A stretch of 64,000 bases of DNA. Origin: Paraferrimonas sedimenticola (GTDB taxonomy: Bacteria; Pseudomonadota; Gammaproteobacteria; Enterobacterales; Shewanellaceae). The notes below the pieces were generated by a model. It was not told where the DNA came from and ran no database searches. It worked only from the letters and a program-made list of their open reading frames with translations. Positions 62,237 through 64,000 of the stretch are shown one piece after another. The stretch covers positions 124,001-188,000 of the forward strand of contig NZ_NRIR01000003.1 of NCBI RefSeq assembly GCF_002282855.1. Direction: 5' to 3'. How positions within the stretch are numbered: the stretch's first letter is position 1; each line of letters begins with the position of its first letter. The translations under genes and the position numbers were made by a program.

Positions 62237-63412
62237 ATGTCTAATCCAAGTGTTCGCGATTTAGCTTATAACCCGTTACATAAGCCGGAAGACAAGAAAG
62301 AGCAGTGGGACGTTTATAACAAAATGTGGGAGGAGCAGGTCGAAGGCAAAGGACTGAAAATGTTCTGCGACTGGGCCGGTGCTCCACTAAAAGCCGCTAT
62401 CGTTGGCGACCCGTTCTCTATCTTTGGTCCTGATCCAGACTCAGCTGAGTTGAAAGCCTTGATTGCTGACAATACTGACGAAGAGTTTAAAGCGGCTTGG
62501 AAGCGTCGTGCGGGTAAGCACTTTAGAGACTGTGACCCAGTACTCTACGAGAAAATCGTAAACGAAATTGCAGCGCGTGACGAAGCTTACGAGCAAGCTG
62601 GTATCACCATTATTCGCAACAAGTTGGGTTGGTACCCAGATGAGATTGAGAACTTCAACAAGTCTTGGGGTGGTTCTAAGTTCTTGTCTATCTATGGCGG
62701 TGGCTACTGGATTGTTCTGCGCAACCTGTGGACTCGCGCTAAGAGCCCAGGCGTATACGGCCAAGAGGCCGCGGCATCCGCTGCAGTAGCAGGTATCGTT
62801 AAAGAAGACCCGGATGCGCGTTTGTATCCAGCACCTTCTAAAGAGCCAAATCCAATGGCGCCAAGTGGCGGTGTATTTGGCTTCGACCAAGCGGACTATC
62901 GCTTGTTCCCGAACAAGCAGCTGGTATGGCACTTTGCCACCGCGGATAAGGCCAACATCGCTCATGACATCGACCCTCACTTAGTAAGCGGTGGCGTGCC
63001 AATGGGTAAAGACATGTACGGTCGTGTGTTCGACGATTACGGCTTTAAGCAGGAAGTGGTGTGGTTTGATAGCCGTTTGACCTATCACCATGACTGCTTG
63101 CACATGAACCTAGTTGAAGGCATGTGTGGTCTGCCAGACGTGGAAGGTTGGGGTTACCTAACTGATACGCCTAAAGCCATCGACGGCTGGAAGATTTTGC
63201 CAATTCCATTGGAAGACCAGCAACGGGGTGCGATGAACGGTGTGACTACCGGTACTGGCCAATATTTCATTGATGATAGCTGTACCAAGTCGATGAAAAT
63301 ACTGGAAGAAAACGGCATTGAGCCAATTCCAGTGCCTTATCAAAACACTTGGGATACCTTCCACTCGGGTATCGACTGCTCAGACTCGTCAATCTGGCGT
63401 GCCTACGACTAA
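62237..63412 (+). CDS. Amidinotransferase-superfamily protein (GATM/DDAH-like)
   Basis: 391 residues. Penta-bladed propeller family: IVGDPFSIFGPDPD near the start, NKSWGGSKF and YGGGYWIVLRNLWTRA in the middle, LTYHHDCLHMNLVEGMCGL as candidate His region, and HSGIDCSDSSIWRA at the end with the catalytic Cys. Acts on guanidino groups, either transferring the amidino group or releasing urea/citrulline. HMN replaces the HxD seen in GATM, so the exact reaction is unclear. GAGG seven bases upstream of the start. Own terminator. Confidence 0.85.
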   Translation: MSNPSVRDLAYNPLHKPEDKKEQWDVYNKMWEEQVEGKGLKMFCDWAGAPLKAAIVGDPFSIFGPDPDSAELKALIADNTDEEFKAAWKRRAGKHFRDCDPVLYEKIVNEIAARDEAYEQAGITIIRNKLGWYPDEIENFNKSWGGSKFLSIYGGGYWIVLRNLWTRAKSPGVYGQEAAASAAVAGIVKEDPDARLYPAPSKEPNPMAPSGGVFGFDQADYRLFPNKQLVWHFATADKANIAHDIDPHLVSGGVPMGKDMYGRVFDDYGFKQEVVWFDSRLTYHHDCLHMNLVEGMCGLPDVEGWGYLTDTPKAIDGWKILPIPLEDQQRGAMNGVTTGTGQYFIDDSCTKSMKILEENGIEPIPVPYQNTWDTFHSGIDCSDSSIWRAYD

Positions 63413-63426
63413 TAGGTCGGAAGCCC

Positions 63427-63457
63427 AAGAAGCCGCTACTTAGATAGCGGCTTCTTT
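63427..63457. terminator. Bidirectional terminator
   Basis: AAGAAGCCGCTA-CTTAGA-TAGCGGCTTCTT, a 12-bp stem with T residues, between convergent genes. Confidence 0.9.
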
Positions 63458-63461
63458 GTGT

Positions 63462-64000
63462 CTAGAATTTATGGGCGATGCTGATAAAGGTACGCACACC
63501 GTGCATGTGATTGCGATGGCTTGGCTCGTCAAATACTCGAATACTCAAGCTGGATTTAATCGCCTCAATGGGCATGCCGAATTCTAAGCCCACACCAGTC
63601 ATTTGGGATCTGAAACGACCCAGCAATTGGCCAGCGTCATTGCTGCCTTTATCACCACTCAGATGACTCACATGGTACACATAGCCACCCAGATTCATGC
63701 CATTGCTAAACTTGCGTTGCAGTGACGACTCAAAGTAGCCAATGGTACCGGGCTTCATATCGCGGCCCCGGCGTAAATCTTTGCTGCGGTGCTCAATGTT
63801 AGAGGCGAAGTTCGCCTGCCAGTGGTCATTGATATTCCAAGTTGCTTGAGCACCAATTTGATGAACGTCGTAGGTCTTATCTGTGTTGGTATTTCCCTGA
63901 GCTAGACCCAAACGAAAGGTATAGTTGGCCGCTATATGCCAGTCGTTGCCCAAGGCCCAGTTGAGTTTGATGGGAGTTACCCAAGGACTGCGGGAAACCG
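63462..64000 (-). CDS. Outer-membrane channel, MetA/phenol-degradation transporter type (5' end beyond window)
   Basis: The frame is open to the right edge, so the N terminus is missing; about 179 codons are visible. Barrel strands with WALGNDWHIAANYTFRL, IEHRSKDLRRGRDMKPGT, and the C-terminal VGLEFGMPIEAIKSSLSIRVF with terminal AHKF resemble the family called MetA-pathway-of-phenol-degradation outer-membrane proteins. Family members are thought to import hydrophobic aromatic compounds. Confidence 0.8.
   Translation of the reverse strand, partial: VSRSPWVTPIKLNWALGNDWHIAANYTFRLGLAQGNTNTDKTYDVHQIGAQATWNINDHWQANFASNIEHRSKDLRRGRDMKPGTIGYFESSLQRKFSNGMNLGGYVYHVSHLSGDKGSNDAGQLLGRFRSQMTGVGLEFGMPIEAIKSSLSIRVFDEPSHRNHMHGVRTFISIAHKF

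Overview
The window looks like chromosomal DNA of a marine-type gammaproteobacterium. The evidence is the folX-folE-folM set, an hldD heptose epimerase beside an ADP-heptose glycosyltransferase, an enterobacterial/Shewanella-like tryptophanase with a TnaC-type leader, an OmcA/MtrC-type decaheme lipoprotein, and many outer-membrane barrels. Base composition is about half G+C. I see no rRNA, tRNA, CRISPR array or intact insertion sequence.

Layout. 1-5.4 kb: a double-rubredoxin/FAD reductase fusion (cut by the left edge), a red chlorophyll catabolite reductase (RCCR) homologue, a pheophorbide-a-oxygenase-type Rieske protein, a DHFR/RibD-like protein, a small beta-rich protein and an SDR resembling chlorophyll b reductase (NOL/NYC1). 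5.6-7.3 kb: tetrahydromonapterin genes. 7.6-13.3 kb: exported amidohydrolase, two HupE/UreJ proteins, a parvulin, an exported ureohydrolase and REP-like repeats. 13.8-20.9 kb: LysR, RND efflux pair, glutamate symporter. 21.7-27.5 kb: a four-gene envelope operon and an internally duplicated barrel. 27.6-30.6 kb: transposase remnant, thioredoxin, tnaA with leader, RidA. 30.7-51.5 kb: a large catabolic island with two MFS transporters and a LysR gene. 51.7-56.2 kb: ABM monooxygenase, CDF metal exporter, barrel, heptose genes. 56.3-64 kb: decaheme cytochrome, a porin-like gene broken by a stop codon, PLP dehydratase, LysR, amidinotransferase, and a barrel cut by the right edge.

Most interesting reading. 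The left locus holds bacterial relatives of three successive plant chlorophyll-breakdown enzymes (NOL/NYC1, PAO, RCCR) next to a possible electron donor. A second RCCR-family protein sits inside the 33-43 kb operon. That operon also encodes a tandem nitrilase, an acyl-CoA-dehydrogenase-fold flavoprotein, two aldehyde dehydrogenases, an alpha/beta hydrolase, a maleamate-amidase-like cysteine hydrolase, an FAD monooxygenase and a maleate-isomerase-like protein. The next unit encodes a CaiB-type CoA transferase, an HMG-CoA-lyase-like enzyme, a LeuCD-type hydratase, a membrane-anchored hydrolase and a chlorophyllase/PAF-acetylhydrolase-like lipoprotein. Together they suggest an undescribed route that opens a tetrapyrrole-derived (or other N-heterocyclic) compound, turns substituted maleamates into malates, and splits their CoA esters into central metabolites. 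Family membership is visible in the sequence. The substrate and the pathway order are inference.
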